DNA of 64,000 nt from assembly GCA_001414345.1 (NCBI GenBank), contig LLCB01000011.1:124001-188000 (forward strand). The letters run 5' to 3'. The DNA is from Hymenoscyphus infarciens. Its lineage: Eukaryota > Ascomycota > Leotiomycetes > Helotiales > Helotiaceae. The notes beneath the pieces are model-generated. The model worked only from the letters and a program-made list of their open reading frames with translations. It searched no databases and was not told where the DNA came from. Position numbers and translations under genes: made by a program. The number at the start of each line of letters is the position of its first letter. The stretch's first letter is position 1. This document shows positions 46,092-56,885 of the stretch, piece after piece.

Positions 46092-46757
46092 TTAGATGTT
46101 GCCAATCTCGAGCTGGAAATCGGACAACTCCTTCTGGACATCGGCATATTTCTTTGACATTTCCTCAAACTTGGCCTCCCACTGGTCTCTGTCGGCTTCG
46201 AGGGCTTGCACCTTGCGTTCAAAGTGGCCTGCCTTGACATCGGTTTGGCGGAGCCTAGATGGAGGTTAGATTGCTCATCAATACTGGTAGAAAATTTCCA
46301 TAATACTCACTTGTCGTTTGTTTCGCGGAGATTCTTGTCAGCCTCTTCGGCTTCATCCTCGAGGAGTTGGAGTCTTCGTTGTAAGGCCTCGTTTTGTGAC
46401 ATATGGCCACCGCTGGCGTCGGCAGTCTCCTTGAGCTCCTTGTTCTTTCCTTCCGCAGACTCCAACTCGGACTCCAACTGGGTGTTCTTGTGTTGAAGGG
46501 AGGTGATTTCGTGCTCCTTTTGGAGGTTCTCCTGCTCAAGGGTCTTGATTTGCTTCTGGAGCTCCTCCACTTTAGCAGCCGACTCGTCCGCCTCGATGCG
46601 GAGAGAGTTCATTTTCTAGAACGACGCTCATTAGTCTTTGCTGCTTCATGGAAGAGAGATGCCATTGTGGCTGGATCTGCTTGCTGAGATACAGGCAGAT
46701 CCTGACACAAATGGCGGGGTTATGGAATCGTCGACTTACCTCCTTGATGCGATCCAT
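46092..46757 (-). CDS. TPM1: Tropomyosin
   Basis: Actin-filament coiled coil that stabilises formin-made cables. Exons 46740-46757 (only 18 nt, MDRIKE), 46311-46615 and 46092-46254 give 161 aa, exactly the size usual for fungal tropomyosin. The whole chain is heptad coiled coil: KMNSLRIEADESAAKVEELQ, LEQENLQKEHEITSLQHKN, LQRRLQLLEDEAEEADKNL, ending YADVQKELSDFQLEIGNI. The tiny first exon followed by an intron is a typical arrangement for this gene in filamentous ascomycetes. It converges on the Nop25-type gene and is divergent from the D-box protein. Confidence 0.96.
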
Positions 46758-47143
46758 CTTGAAGGTTGTTTATGGTGGATGAGTTGGGGTGTCCTGGTAG
46801 ATAGTATGCGGAGACAAGTTCTTCGTAGGATCGTGATGACAGGTGGTTTGCTGAGTATGAAGTGGTAGGATGTTAGAGGTTCATTGAGAAATCCGACGGG
46901 GAGAGTTGGAGGTGGGTTAAATCTGACGAGGCAGCCGAGAGCCATTCACAAACCCCTGTTGTGGCTTGCCTTGCTGCCACTTATTTTGTCCACCGAGCCA
47001 GGGCCAGGTTGCCGTCGCAACTACGGTAGGTGTTTTGCTTCCCCGACTTCCTCTAGTGGTACAACTTCAACACGAGATATTTAATGTAATATTTGCACCA
47101 TTCGATCCATTATTGTTGCGGACGATAGAAGATATCTGCGAAT
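46758..47143. promoter_or_regulatory. Shared divergent promoter of tropomyosin (-) and D-box protein (+)
   Basis: 386 bp between divergent start codons. No defined element; both genes relate to cell division or the cytoskeleton, so shared control is possible but not shown. Confidence 0.4.
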
Positions 47144-48566
47144 ATGTTGGCCGTTCGCGACCAAGAAAACCTGGTCCATGGCCACCAAACGGCAGCAGCT
47201 TCGAAGCCGCTGAACCAGAGCACAAGAACCCTTCAACCAAAGACGCCTGGAAACAAATACCCCAAGACGCCATTGAAAATCCCTTTGAACGACGAAAATG
47301 CGCCAGGTATATTTGGAGGAAAGTCCGTCAAGGGAAAGGGCTTGGAGAACTTGATGGCAACAGGAAAGAAGGGCGCGACTTTCGACAAGAACTCTTTTGT
47401 GACACCTGCGCCGGGTAAGCAATTGTTTTGCGAAATCAGTTATGTACGGCCTTTCTGACTTAGTAATAGGCACTCGAACTCGCGCCCCTCTTGGTATGAA
47501 AACGACGAATGCGAAAGCCAAAGCCTTCCAGACCCCTTCTGGCCCAGCTCCGGAGAAGGAACTCGAAAAGACCCAGCAGAAGCAAACGAGCGCACGCCGA
47601 CCAAAGAGAGCCATATATGCCGATACAGTCAAGCTTGAAGTACATGGAGATGAGAGCCCCTTGCAAGAACGGGACCTGGAAGTCGAATATGCGCCACCTC
47701 GACCAAAAGATATCCCTTACCAATCCGAAGACTTTCCGGAGGGCTGTCTCAATTACGATTTCGTCAAGCCTGGAAACCTGATGAAGGGTGCATTGAGTAG
47801 TTACCGCCAGCAAGTGGATGCACAAGGACGTACCAGATTGGAACGAGAGATGGAAGAAAGCTACGCAAAGTCTTCAAAAAAAGCCGACGAGCGACTTCTG
47901 AAGATGATGCAAGAAGAAGAGTGGACTGTTGGAGATGTACCAGAAACATTCCGCCATCTCCGCAAGAAGGAACCCGAACAGAGCAACAAGATCGGAGCTG
48001 GACAAATCAAGAAAGCTACTCCTCGTCCAAATAAAGCACCGGCAACGATTGCATCACGACAAGCGGCATCAGCCCTTTCTGTCATACCAAAACCCACTTC
48101 TACGCAAGTCAAAGCTACGAAACCAGCTTCAAAGCCAAAGGGTGCAATCTCGTTTCTATCCCGCCCTAAACCTGCACCACTACCAACGCCGGCTCCATCA
48201 ACCCTCCGCAACAGTGCGGCCGTAAACACTTCGAGAAGTACCATTGGTTACTCAAAAGGACGATCTGCTTCGGGTGCACTCCAAAAGGCTCCCGTTCCAA
48301 ATACGCTTGTAGCACCACAAAAGAGATCTGGTGGAGGATTCACAAGAAGCGTTAGCAACATGAGCCAGGCTTCCGATACCACGATTACCCCGGCACGATT
48401 TGCAAAGGAAGGGCAGGAAAATGAGCAGTGGAAAAAGAGATTGTCTTTCTTGAGTGCATTCGATGTTGATGAAGAACAGCTCGAACCAGGTTTGAGAGGC
48501 GTAATGCCAGATAGCTTGCGAGCTCAGGATGGGGATGATGAAGAGTTTGTTCTTACCCTGCTTTGA
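47144..48566 (+). CDS. D-box protein, putative securin-like regulator
   Basis: Exons 47144-47414 and 47470-48566 give 455 aa, largely disordered and basic. The N-terminus has a KEN-like DQENL at 6-10, Pro/Lys/Thr repeats (PKTPGNKYPKTPLKIPLNDEN) and, just after the intron, RAPLGMKTTN at 95-104, which fits the canonical destruction box RxxLxxxxN exactly. An acidic block EVEYAPPRPKDIPYQSEDFPEG (about 150-175) resembles the separase-facing region I associate with fungal securins. The C-terminus is Ser/Pro/Lys-rich and ends acidic (DGDDEEF). Securins diverge strongly, so a cell-cycle-degraded protein is likely but securin identity is an inference. Confidence 0.6.
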
Positions 48567-50575
48567 TACTCCAAATTGAGGTTGAATTTGCTGGTTCCCA
48601 GGCGAACTTATGTGGTTTGGAGTTTGTGGATTGTTATTAGTGGGGGTCTCGCCGGGGTTTACTGGACTACAGTCAGCTTGGACTACCTTTTTTGTGTCTA
48701 AGTTCTGTACACTATGTCTCTGTATGGATTCTATTATGGTATCATCGGGTCGATACCAAAGGTGCTAGTTGTGTGGAAACCAAATCATACATAGCCACAG
48801 CTTTTGACTGATGGTGAAGGTTGGGCCTGTTTGATGGATGACTTATCATTCCTTGAAATAGCACGTTTATGGAAAATGTATATCGATTCGTAAAAAAACA
48901 TTGCTTCTAATAACTTTCAATGCTACCTTTTCCTTGACAATTCAACTAGAAGCTTTCATTTGACACTTTATAGTGTGTCGCTGTAGAAGAATCGTCGGAT
49001 TTGGTTTATAATTCTTCCACATTTTCCACAATTTTTCAGTAAAGACATAATCTTAGGACCAAGGCTTTATCGCATTTTATGTCTGAATAGAACACCCAAA
49101 TCAGCATCTTCTATTTTATTTATTCTTGTCATTGCCGGATCGCTCAAAGGCCTAAGGGTTGGTGTTCTCGTTGGATGTATAAGTCTCGTTTGTTCTAGAG
49201 CTCTTGAATACTTAAATCCCGAGAATAGAGTAACCTAGAATGTAGAAGGAGGATACATTTTGATTATTTTCAGCCTTTTTGTAAGCGTTATAGGTCAATT
49301 TCCTTATACTACCCTTTTCGCATAATTTATTCGCAAGGTCTTTCTGAGAGACGTGTAAGTAGATTTATTAACTCTAAGGATTCGCTTTGTCCACTCGTAG
49401 ACAGAGCTATATTTTATTCCTATCATCGAGTAGAGATGAGCACCAAAATAACTGAACTCGAGGGCATTTCATTCACTAAATGTCAATCGAAGACATATTT
49501 ACTAAATCAATAGTAACCAAAGTATTTAGGAGAATTAAACCAACTATTCAATGAAAGACGGTAGTCTTAATTGCCTGAAATCTTGAAAGGCAGTTTATTA
49601 AGAACAATAATATCCTCTTCAAAGTTTGTACGAGTTAAGCTTAAATTTGCCTACTTTTTTTTATAATCCGCGCTTTTTTTTTATTAAGGCTTTCTCCCTC
49701 TTTTCTTTAGAAGACAGAAAATAAAAATGCTCTAAAAGAGACAAGGGCTAGCTAGAAAGAAGCACTATCTAATTATCTCTCTTCTATATTACTTATTAAT
49801 TTAAATTAAGTATAATAAAAGTAAACTAAAAGATAAATAATTCTTAAAATAACCCCTTTTCTTAAAAAATAAATTAAAAAAATTTACTACCTCTATAAGG
49901 TCGTTAGGCTATACTAAGACCCTTTAAAACTTAAGACAGATATAAAATTGTCTGTTTTTGTCTTATAAAGTATAAGAGATAATATAAGCCTCTTCTTTCC
50001 TACTCTTATAAATAGTATATTATATGTTGTCATTAATTAAAAGGTAAAAGAGTGCCTAAAAATAGAGGAAATCAAGGAATTTTCTTAAAAAGCTTGAATT
50101 ATAAAAAAAGTGAGCAAATTCAAGCTTAATTTACAACTCACTATACCCGCAAAATAGGAGCACTTTCACTTTTTTAGGAAATAGAAGCTTTTGAAGCAGA
50201 ATCAGAATCAGAATTTCTTTATTTTGTTCCTCTGATATTCTCAAGGTAATCTCTGTGGAGAGCCACTTTGAAATCAATAAAACCACCGGCAACTACTTTC
50301 TCCATGCATGAAGCTTAAAGCCAACGGAAATTCCCTCAAACTTTTGTAAACACTTTTCCTACAACCCTCATAAGACTTTTAAACTCCAAACTAATTCCTC
50401 TACGCAAACCCACAGAAAACAAGGAAAGGAAAGCAATGGGCCGTGGGACTCGTAAGTCATATCTCATTATCTCGGCCGAGACAAAACCCCGTAAGCCCCA
50501 TCCTCAACCTAATAAAACCAAGGAAAAACCAGAGAAGCGATAATAAGTAATCGCGCTGAGAGAAAAGCAGGCTTG
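48567..50575. other. Intergenic gap with AT-rich tract
   Basis: 2 kb between convergent 3' ends. Composition drifts to strongly AT-rich from about 49600 to 50060 with no open frame. A 35-codon frame from an ATG at 50436 (MGRGTRKSYLIISAE...) has no support as a gene. Confidence 0.5.
49600..50060. other. AT-rich, ORF-free tract (RIP-like)
   Basis: TA/TTA/AAA-rich DNA similar to the island at 8480-9960, 0.5 kb beyond the stop of the AT-hook protein. No terminal repeats recognised. Confidence 0.45.
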
Positions 50576-52135
50576 TCAGAAGAATGTATGTCGAGATCTC
50601 TTGGCTGCGGGGGTTGAACAAGAGATGCTTGACTTTCTCTTATTCATCTTCTGTTTAGGAACTGGAGTGGCCGGCAGTCCATTCGTTCTGGCGGTGACTT
50701 GTCTCTCGGATATGGTCTTTGCGTGGGTCTTTGCTTGTCTTGCTGGGACATAAATTTCGTCGTCCGTCTCTGAATGCTGGTGATGGTAGTGTTGAGAAGC
50801 GTTCTTCGAGGGTCTTTCGGCGGCATCGAACATGAAGCGTTTAACGTCAATTCGAGAGACTATGGTTTTTGTCTTGGTGACTTCCTTGCGTTGAGAAAAA
50901 GCTTCTGGTATGACAACCTCCTCCTCCGCGGCCTCTTCGACTTCAACGAATCTAGATTCTTCTTCAACCTCATCCCCTGAACTTTCAAGCACGTCATAGT
51001 TGGCATGGATAGGGAATATTATGTTGTTATGCTTGTCCTTCTCCGGCTTAACTGTTCCCACCCTGTCGAAAAAATGAAAATGAAAAATGATGCCTGTGTT
51101 TTTCTCCATTCTCCTTTTGAAAGAGTAGCACGGCTCGCAAGCATGGTCGCGGTCAAGGTATAGTTCCGCCTCAGGGGGGTCGGGCATTCCTTTATGGTTG
51201 ATGGTAAACAGATCCGCAAGTTCTACATCTTTGTTTCCTGTGACTTTCACCAACCACCACATAGCAAACCACACCATCAACTTCGTCTCCACATGAGAGC
51301 AGAAGTCTAGCTCTTTCGGAAGATCGTCGCCACTCTTTCGATTCCAGCGGTTCTTCTTCATTTTTTCCCCTGTGAAGACCCGTAGGCGATAGACTTCCTC
51401 AGCCCAAAACAATGAGTCAAGAATTTTAGGCTTCGGCATATGAGGTGGTCTATCTGCAACGATATTCTTGTACCCTGATAATGCGTGCATCAAGGGGAAA
51501 GGTTTGCCTTTTATTCGGATGAAACCAAAAGCTTTTTGCTTGATTGAAGCAGTGGCTTTTATTGTTTCCACCGGGCCACATAGTGTTACAACATTGCCAG
51601 GAGCTCGATGCGTAAAGTACTTTTGGGTTGCTCGAGGAGTACCAGGCTGGTGGGGTATTCCTTTGGATAGGTTGCGTTGTGCGACAGTTTTCTCTTTTGG
51701 GGTTCTTCTGTCTCTGAAGAGATCCAAGATTGCGGTACAATTATTCTCAACCTCATGAATTCTTTCATCGTCATCTTGAATCCCGCAACCAAGTAGGCAC
51801 TTGTTTATTGTCGATGTGTCGTGAACTTCAGAAACGAATTCGTGTAGATATTTCCCAAGTTTTTTGAAAAGCTTCATAAGTTGTGGTGCACTTTTAATTT
51901 TCGGCCGCTGTGTAAGTGCCATTTCCTCTTCATGATCACTTTCGACCAGTTGTGGTTCGACGACCTTCACAGGTTCTTCAATCGGATGCTTTCGTGGTCG
52001 TCCACGCTTCTTATTTGGCTTGTTCGGCTGGATCTCTACAGGATGCTCGGCGAATCTGATGTCTGCTTGTGAAAGGATGGCCATTCCGCGGCCTTTGGCC
52101 CCCTTCTCTTTTGCCCCAGGCTTATGCCGTGTCAT
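50576..52135 (-). CDS. AT-hook protein with a deaminase-like HxE...CxxC zinc motif
   Basis: Single exon, 519 aa from the ATG at 52135; the frame stays open further upstream but without another ATG. A textbook AT-hook, KKRGRPRKHP, lies at 42-51. Residues 200-355 look folded: FGFIRIKGKPFPLMHALSGY, SLFWAEEVYRLRVF, then SHVETKLMVWFAMWWLVKV with HVE at 281-283, and after about 50 residues LYLDRDHACEPCYSFKRRM with Cys333 and Cys336, then a hydrophobic strand NTGIIFHFHFF. H-x-E followed by C-x-x-C, helix and strand is the zinc-site layout of the cytidine-deaminase superfamily, including nucleic-acid deaminases. An acidic tract (385-410) and a bipartite basic NLS (KMNKRKSS...AAKRSR, 496-514) close the protein. 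A nuclear DNA-binding role is likely; deaminase activity is inference. An alternative is another zinc-binding fold. Confidence 0.7.
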   Translation of the reverse strand: MTRHKPGAKEKGAKGRGMAILSQADIRFAEHPVEIQPNKPNKKRGRPRKHPIEEPVKVVEPQLVESDHEEEMALTQRPKIKSAPQLMKLFKKLGKYLHEFVSEVHDTSTINKCLLGCGIQDDDERIHEVENNCTAILDLFRDRRTPKEKTVAQRNLSKGIPHQPGTPRATQKYFTHRAPGNVVTLCGPVETIKATASIKQKAFGFIRIKGKPFPLMHALSGYKNIVADRPPHMPKPKILDSLFWAEEVYRLRVFTGEKMKKNRWNRKSGDDLPKELDFCSHVETKLMVWFAMWWLVKVTGNKDVELADLFTINHKGMPDPPEAELYLDRDHACEPCYSFKRRMEKNTGIIFHFHFFDRVGTVKPEKDKHNNIIFPIHANYDVLESSGDEVEEESRFVEVEEAAEEEVVIPEAFSQRKEVTKTKTIVSRIDVKRFMFDAAERPSKNASQHYHHQHSETDDEIYVPARQAKTHAKTISERQVTARTNGLPATPVPKQKMNKRKSSISCSTPAAKRSRHTFF

Positions 52136-54090
52136 GGCAAAGTGATATTGACTGAATGACCGAAGTTGTAAATTTTTGAACCGGCTGCTATACACCAGTC
52201 TCGAGTGCTGCTGAGTTTGGTTAGGGTGGTGTGATTGAAAGTAGGGTGGAACTTACACTTGAGGACAAAGGTGGTATTTTTCGATGAGGGAGGCTTTTAA
52301 ATTCGTGGTCCAAGGGCCGAAAAGGTCGCTAAAGGTGTTGTGCTGGTAAATCGAACGAGATAGATCACTACGTCATCAGTAAGATGTAAAGAGGTGCGAT
52401 CGAGTAGAGGAAATTACTCCGTGAGCTGTCTTGAGGAGCTGTGCACTCGATTGGCAGCAGTGTTTATTCGTGTTGACTCCTTGCTGACTGTCGAGGAAGT
52501 GAGGTACTAAACGGAAGTTAGATCTTAGATCTAAAGGTGACCTGGATAAAAGATGTGACTCACGTTAAGCAAGCAATCCTCTCGAAATGCGTGAACCTGG
52601 GTTGCTCAAGATCGAAACAGTAGAACACATGTAGAAACTAGATCGACCAAGTATGATGAAAAATGGTCGACCTTCGAGTTGTTGTGTAAAGAGAGGAAGA
52701 GGGGTGACTTCTTGAAGTGCGAAAGATCGAGGAGCAGGTTAAAATTGAGGCAGGAGCGAGGAACGAGCAAAACACGAGGTGTGGAAAATTAACGTGAAGA
52801 GAAGGAAGTGATGTAAGGTGAAGGGAAGCGAAGAAGAAGAGCGACGTTGAGTTCGCTTGGCATTGACCGCCTATTTGTGTAAACGAGGAGGTAGTTGAAG
52901 TGCTGTAGGTAGCGAGAAAAAATCGGGAAAGTGAGGCGGTGTATCACTCCTCAGAAAGTAGTTGCCTATAGCTTCGTTTGAATGGACTTATGCGGTGAGC
53001 GGAGCTGAGCTTGAGCGAGTCACAAATTGAAAGTGAAGGCACCTATATGCAGGTATCCTTCACAACGCCGATTTAGATTAGGCGAGTTACACGTGATTAT
53101 AACCCCTTTCAAAACAAACGAAGAAAATTCTAATTCTCTAGAAACCCTGGGGGGAGGACAGCATTTCATTGCTATAGGTTATTTGGAAACATAATTGACA
53201 CCGAGGAACTTCAATAATATAAAGTAGAGTCATGTGACATAGAGGCTAGAATTTCAGAGGCAAGGTCAAAGAAGAAATCTAACCCTACCAGATACAAGGA
53301 TCCCGAGCTTGATTTTTTGTTCGTTTTTGGAAAAAAAAAAAAAAATCTATTTCTTTCAGCGAACAGCACCTTTGATCTCTATCGTACAAATTCATCCCTT
53401 ATATACCCTAATTTCAAATTGATACTGTGAAAGGTATAAATACCGGAAATACAAGAAGCAAACCTCAAACACTAAATTAGCATGCAAATAATGAAATTTC
53501 CAATCAACCTAAGTTCAACACCAAAACCATCCAGAAATTTACCCCTGTCGCCCAGCCTTCTTATCCGACCTTCCGTATCTAGACAAGGCATCCCAAATCC
53601 CCCCTGCAGCTTCCTCTTTCAACATATCGCCCCGTCATCAAATTAAAACTACCAGGTACCACGGGCCCCGATGAGCAAATACCACACTTAGTTCCTGGCA
53701 TGGGGAGCTTGGTGCGGGGATCTGAGTAGCTAACAGGGGTAAAGAACGTCACTCTTTGATAGCTACCGGTGAGCAACTTCGACATCTTTTAATATAAGTC
53801 CTAGAGCTTGATCTGTTAACTACGCGGATTGGTTCTTGATGATTTTGATGCTGATTACGATATCAAGGCCTGGGGGTGAGGAACTGTGAGACTGTGAGAC
53901 TACGAGGATCCGAGAACGAAAATACCCTCGTCGTTATTCCCAGCTTCTTCCCCGCATACATATGTATGTCGAAGGTGGGGAGAACCCTACACGAGTATAT
54001 ATACATATGTTTACCTCACCCTGTATTAAGTTATCCTGCGTTTGATTCCCTTTCCTCTTTTCCTCTCCGTGCAGTAAAACATCTCCCAAG
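52136..54090. other. Intergenic region upstream of the AT-hook gene and the M28 peptidase
   Basis: About 2 kb shared by two divergent genes. The first 800 bp are GA-rich and lack ORFs; an A run lies at about 53331-53345. A short Cys-containing frame at 53579-53785 is listed separately. Confidence 0.45.
53579..53785 (-). CDS. Short open frame, possible small or broken gene
   Basis: 68 codons from an ATG: MSKLLTGSYQRVTFFTPVSY, then PGTKCGICSSGPVVPGSF with a CGIC pair. Near the end the neighbouring frame looks more protein-like (DMLKEEAAGGIWDALSRYGR, then basic DKKAGRQG and a stop at about 53548), as if one base had been lost or gained near 53630. No family recognised. It may be a small gene with a sequencing or real frameshift, or chance. 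Confidence 0.25.
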   Translation of the reverse strand: MSKLLTGSYQRVTFFTPVSYSDPRTKLPMPGTKCGICSSGPVVPGSFNLMTGRYVERGSCRGDLGCLV

Positions 54091-55905
54091 ATGTTTTCCC
54101 CGAATCTCTTCAAAGCAATCACAGCTCTCTTATTCTCCCTTCCATTTATAGATTCTCAAAACACCAGCATACCGACCCCCTTCCCCTCAGACTTCTGCAC
54201 CATAGATGCCTATCCAGCCTTCACAATCACCTCGCCTGGCACACCATACACAGCCCAGCTACCTACCCCAGAACTAGCCACCATCCTCAACGATATCTCC
54301 CCCGAGCGAATTGGTGCTATTATTGAGAAACTGGCGTCCTTTGGAACAAGGCACACACAATCCGATCAAAGCTCCCCTACAAGAGGGATTGGTGCAGCAA
54401 GGGATTGGTTACTGGCCGAGTATCAAGGATTCGCTGCGGAAAGTGAGGGATGGATGACGGTGGAGTTGCAAAGCTATATCCAACCGGCTGGGGGCAGGTT
54501 GACCGCGGATACCAATATAAGTAATATCGTTGCGACTTTGAAGGGGAGCTCGGACCCGGAGAGGATCATTGTCGTCTCGTAAGGTTTCCTGCTCTTTATC
54601 TCATAATTAAATTCTCTGACCAGAAACTTAGTGGGCACTATGATTCTCGCTGTTCCGATGTAATGGATTTTACAAAAGACGCGCCAGGAGCAGACGATGA
54701 TGCTTCTGGTGTTGCCATTTCCATGGAATTGGCGAGGATCATGGCGAAATATCGTCCGGTTGCCACGATCAAGTTCGCTGCGGTAGCGGGTGAAGAACAG
54801 AGCCTTTTCGGGTCGGGCTATTTGGCTGGGACATTGGCAAATGCTAGCGCTAATGTTCAAGGGATGTGGAGTAAGTAAATGACTCTTTTCCAGTACCACG
54901 TTAAAGTGGGAAGTGAGATGAGAGCCGGGTTCAGAAATCAGAAAACAAGCTGACATTACCTACCAAGCAAACGACATAGTTGGCTCCCCCATAGGAGACG
55001 ATAACCGCAACAACAGTAACATAATCCGCATCTTTTCCCAAGGGATTCCCACCAACGAATCCACCGCCCGAGCCGCCCCTCGTCTCACAATAGGAGGAGA
55101 GAACGACTCCCCTTCCCGATCCCTCGCTCGCTTTACCCAAGAGGTAGCCTCCAACAGCCTAACAAACATGTCCGTGGAACACATCTACCGAACCGACCGC
55201 TACCTCCGAGGAGGGGATCACTCTCCCTTCCTCTCGGCCGGATACGTGAGTTCAAATCCTCGGATCTTTCTTCCTCTTACAATCGTTTCTGGATCCAGAA
55301 AATTCACTTTTACATCCCCTAGACAAGCCTCAACCCCCTCAAGCAAATGAACTGACTCTGCTGTGAACAGGCAGCAGCACGTTTCACCGAACCACGAGAG
55401 AACTTCGCCCATCAGCACCAAGACGTACGAGTAGAGAACGGAACACAATACGGAGATCTCCCCGAGTTTTGCGACTATTACTACATCTCCCGCGTAGGCA
55501 AAGTAACAGGGGCCGGAGTCTGGAGTCTAGCCAATGGACCAGATAACCCGAAACCAGGGAACGTAACTATAGATACTACAGTCTTAACGAACAAGACAAA
55601 GTTAAACTGGCTCAAGGTAGAAGGAGCGGTAGGGTATGAAATCGTCTGGAGACCAACGGATAGAGCAGTTTGGACTCACTACATCGAGGTGGGGGATGTG
55701 GTGACAGCAACAGTCGATATCAGGTAAGCGTAGTGTTCCCCGAGTTTTCTCATCTCCTTCAGTGGCTCTATTTCGTTCTCAAGAATGCTTCTGGAAAATG
55801 ACTGACTCCGAGATCTTCCGCAGTAAGGATAATGTTGTTTTTGGGGTGAGAAGTGGAGGGGCGAATGGGTACAAGAGTCCGGCTGTGTTCCCTTTCCCTG
55901 CTTGA
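54091..55905 (+). CDS. Secreted zinc exopeptidase of family M28
   Basis: Extracellular aminopeptidase-type enzyme. Exons 54091-54578, 54632-54870, 54968-55245, 55371-55723 and 55824-55905 give 479 aa. A signal peptide occupies about 1-22 ([12 protein letters not shown]). Zinc ligands appear in family order: VVSGHYDSR (His165), GADDDASG (Asp185), [10 protein letters not shown] (two Glu), [13 protein letters not shown] (Asp) and [13 protein letters not shown] (His). A small beta-rich C-terminal region follows the catalytic domain ([19 protein letters not shown], then [12 protein letters not shown]). Several N-x-S/T sites fit secretion. The acceptor of exon 3 has an in-frame alternative 18 nt upstream (adding about six residues); the downstream AAG was preferred because it gives QGMWTNDIVG. 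Confidence 0.92.
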
Positions 55906-56885
55906 GGGAGGGATGGTGATTGGGATTGAAAGGATGGGGTTGAATGAAGGATGTGTGTGATCATGCGTAGAGATTACCAAATGTAGGAAAATTACGGCAA
56001 AATGGAATAGAGATGAGAAACTATTCTTGATCCCCTGTCCACCTCAACAAGTGGGTGACGCAACGGAAACCAGAGAGGATAGAGAGACGAGGGTCTGAAT
56101 GAGAGGCCTCCGCAGAGTGGCCCAATCTGAAATGAATGGCAGAATTGATCTTGATGGAACCGACACCAGGGGGTGTAGGAATTCGTGACTGGCGAATCGT
56201 AAACTAACTCTCCACTATTCCTTCTATTATTTATCTAAAACTCGATAAATCGATTCTATTATTCTAAAAGGCTTAATTAATTAAGATTTTAATATAATTA
56301 TTATTCTAAAGAAGTTAGAGCAATTGTAGAAGTGTAAGTACTTCGAGAATACCGTCACGAATTCCTGCACCCCCTGGTGCCGACATTGATCTTGGCGTGT
56401 ATGAGAAGACCTACCTCCATCGCTTCAAAAGAACTACTCTTTCATTTAGTATAAAAAGCCCATGACAAATTGCACGGAGACCCAGCAGAATTTTCTCCCC
56501 ACTTGGAACATGGCCAGCCCATTCCAAAGTCAAAAAACAATGCGATCTCGCACTTGCAGGCCAACAACCAACCATGTCAGCACCCCAATTGTGCCGGAAG
56601 GTTAAGGAAATAATAGAGGTACAATATAGTTAGAAATGACCCATCAACAACATACGCACCCAAAAAATCGTCAAAAGGATATTCAGAACCTCATCTCATT
56701 ACCAGTCTACCTCAAATCCCGAACACCGAAAAACGCCCTATTCAAACACACCCGGGTATTAAGTAATCTCTCAAAGCCAATCTCCAACCATCTAGCATCT
56801 ATACAACCCATTCTTCTTACAGTCCCTCCAACTTCCAATCACCAAAATCCCCTGTGGTCCATAACCTCGCTGCTCTGCGAGAACC
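55906..56885. other. Intergenic region containing a TIR element
   Basis: 980 bp between the M28 stop and the stop of the Irs4-like gene. Apart from the inverted-repeat element at 56161-56382, nothing identifiable; the open frame at 56636-56905 has no protein-like character. Confidence 0.5.
56161..56382. mobile_element. MITE-like element with CACCAGGGGGTG termini and possible 10-bp target duplication
   Basis: The left end (56161-56189) and the reverse complement of the right end (56354-56382) match at 27 of 29 positions, with core CACCAGGGGGTGYAGGAATT. The 164-bp interior is AT-rich and noncoding. ATTGATCTTG occurs just outside on both sides (56144-56153 and 56385-56394), which could be a 10-bp target-site duplication as made by Mutator-like elements; seven bases separate it from the TIR on the left and two on the right. 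Confidence 0.7.

Noticed and set aside
52136..52195. N-terminal extension of the AT-hook protein
   Set aside because: The frame is open but contains no ATG (the apparent start is GTG), so the ATG at 52135 is used.
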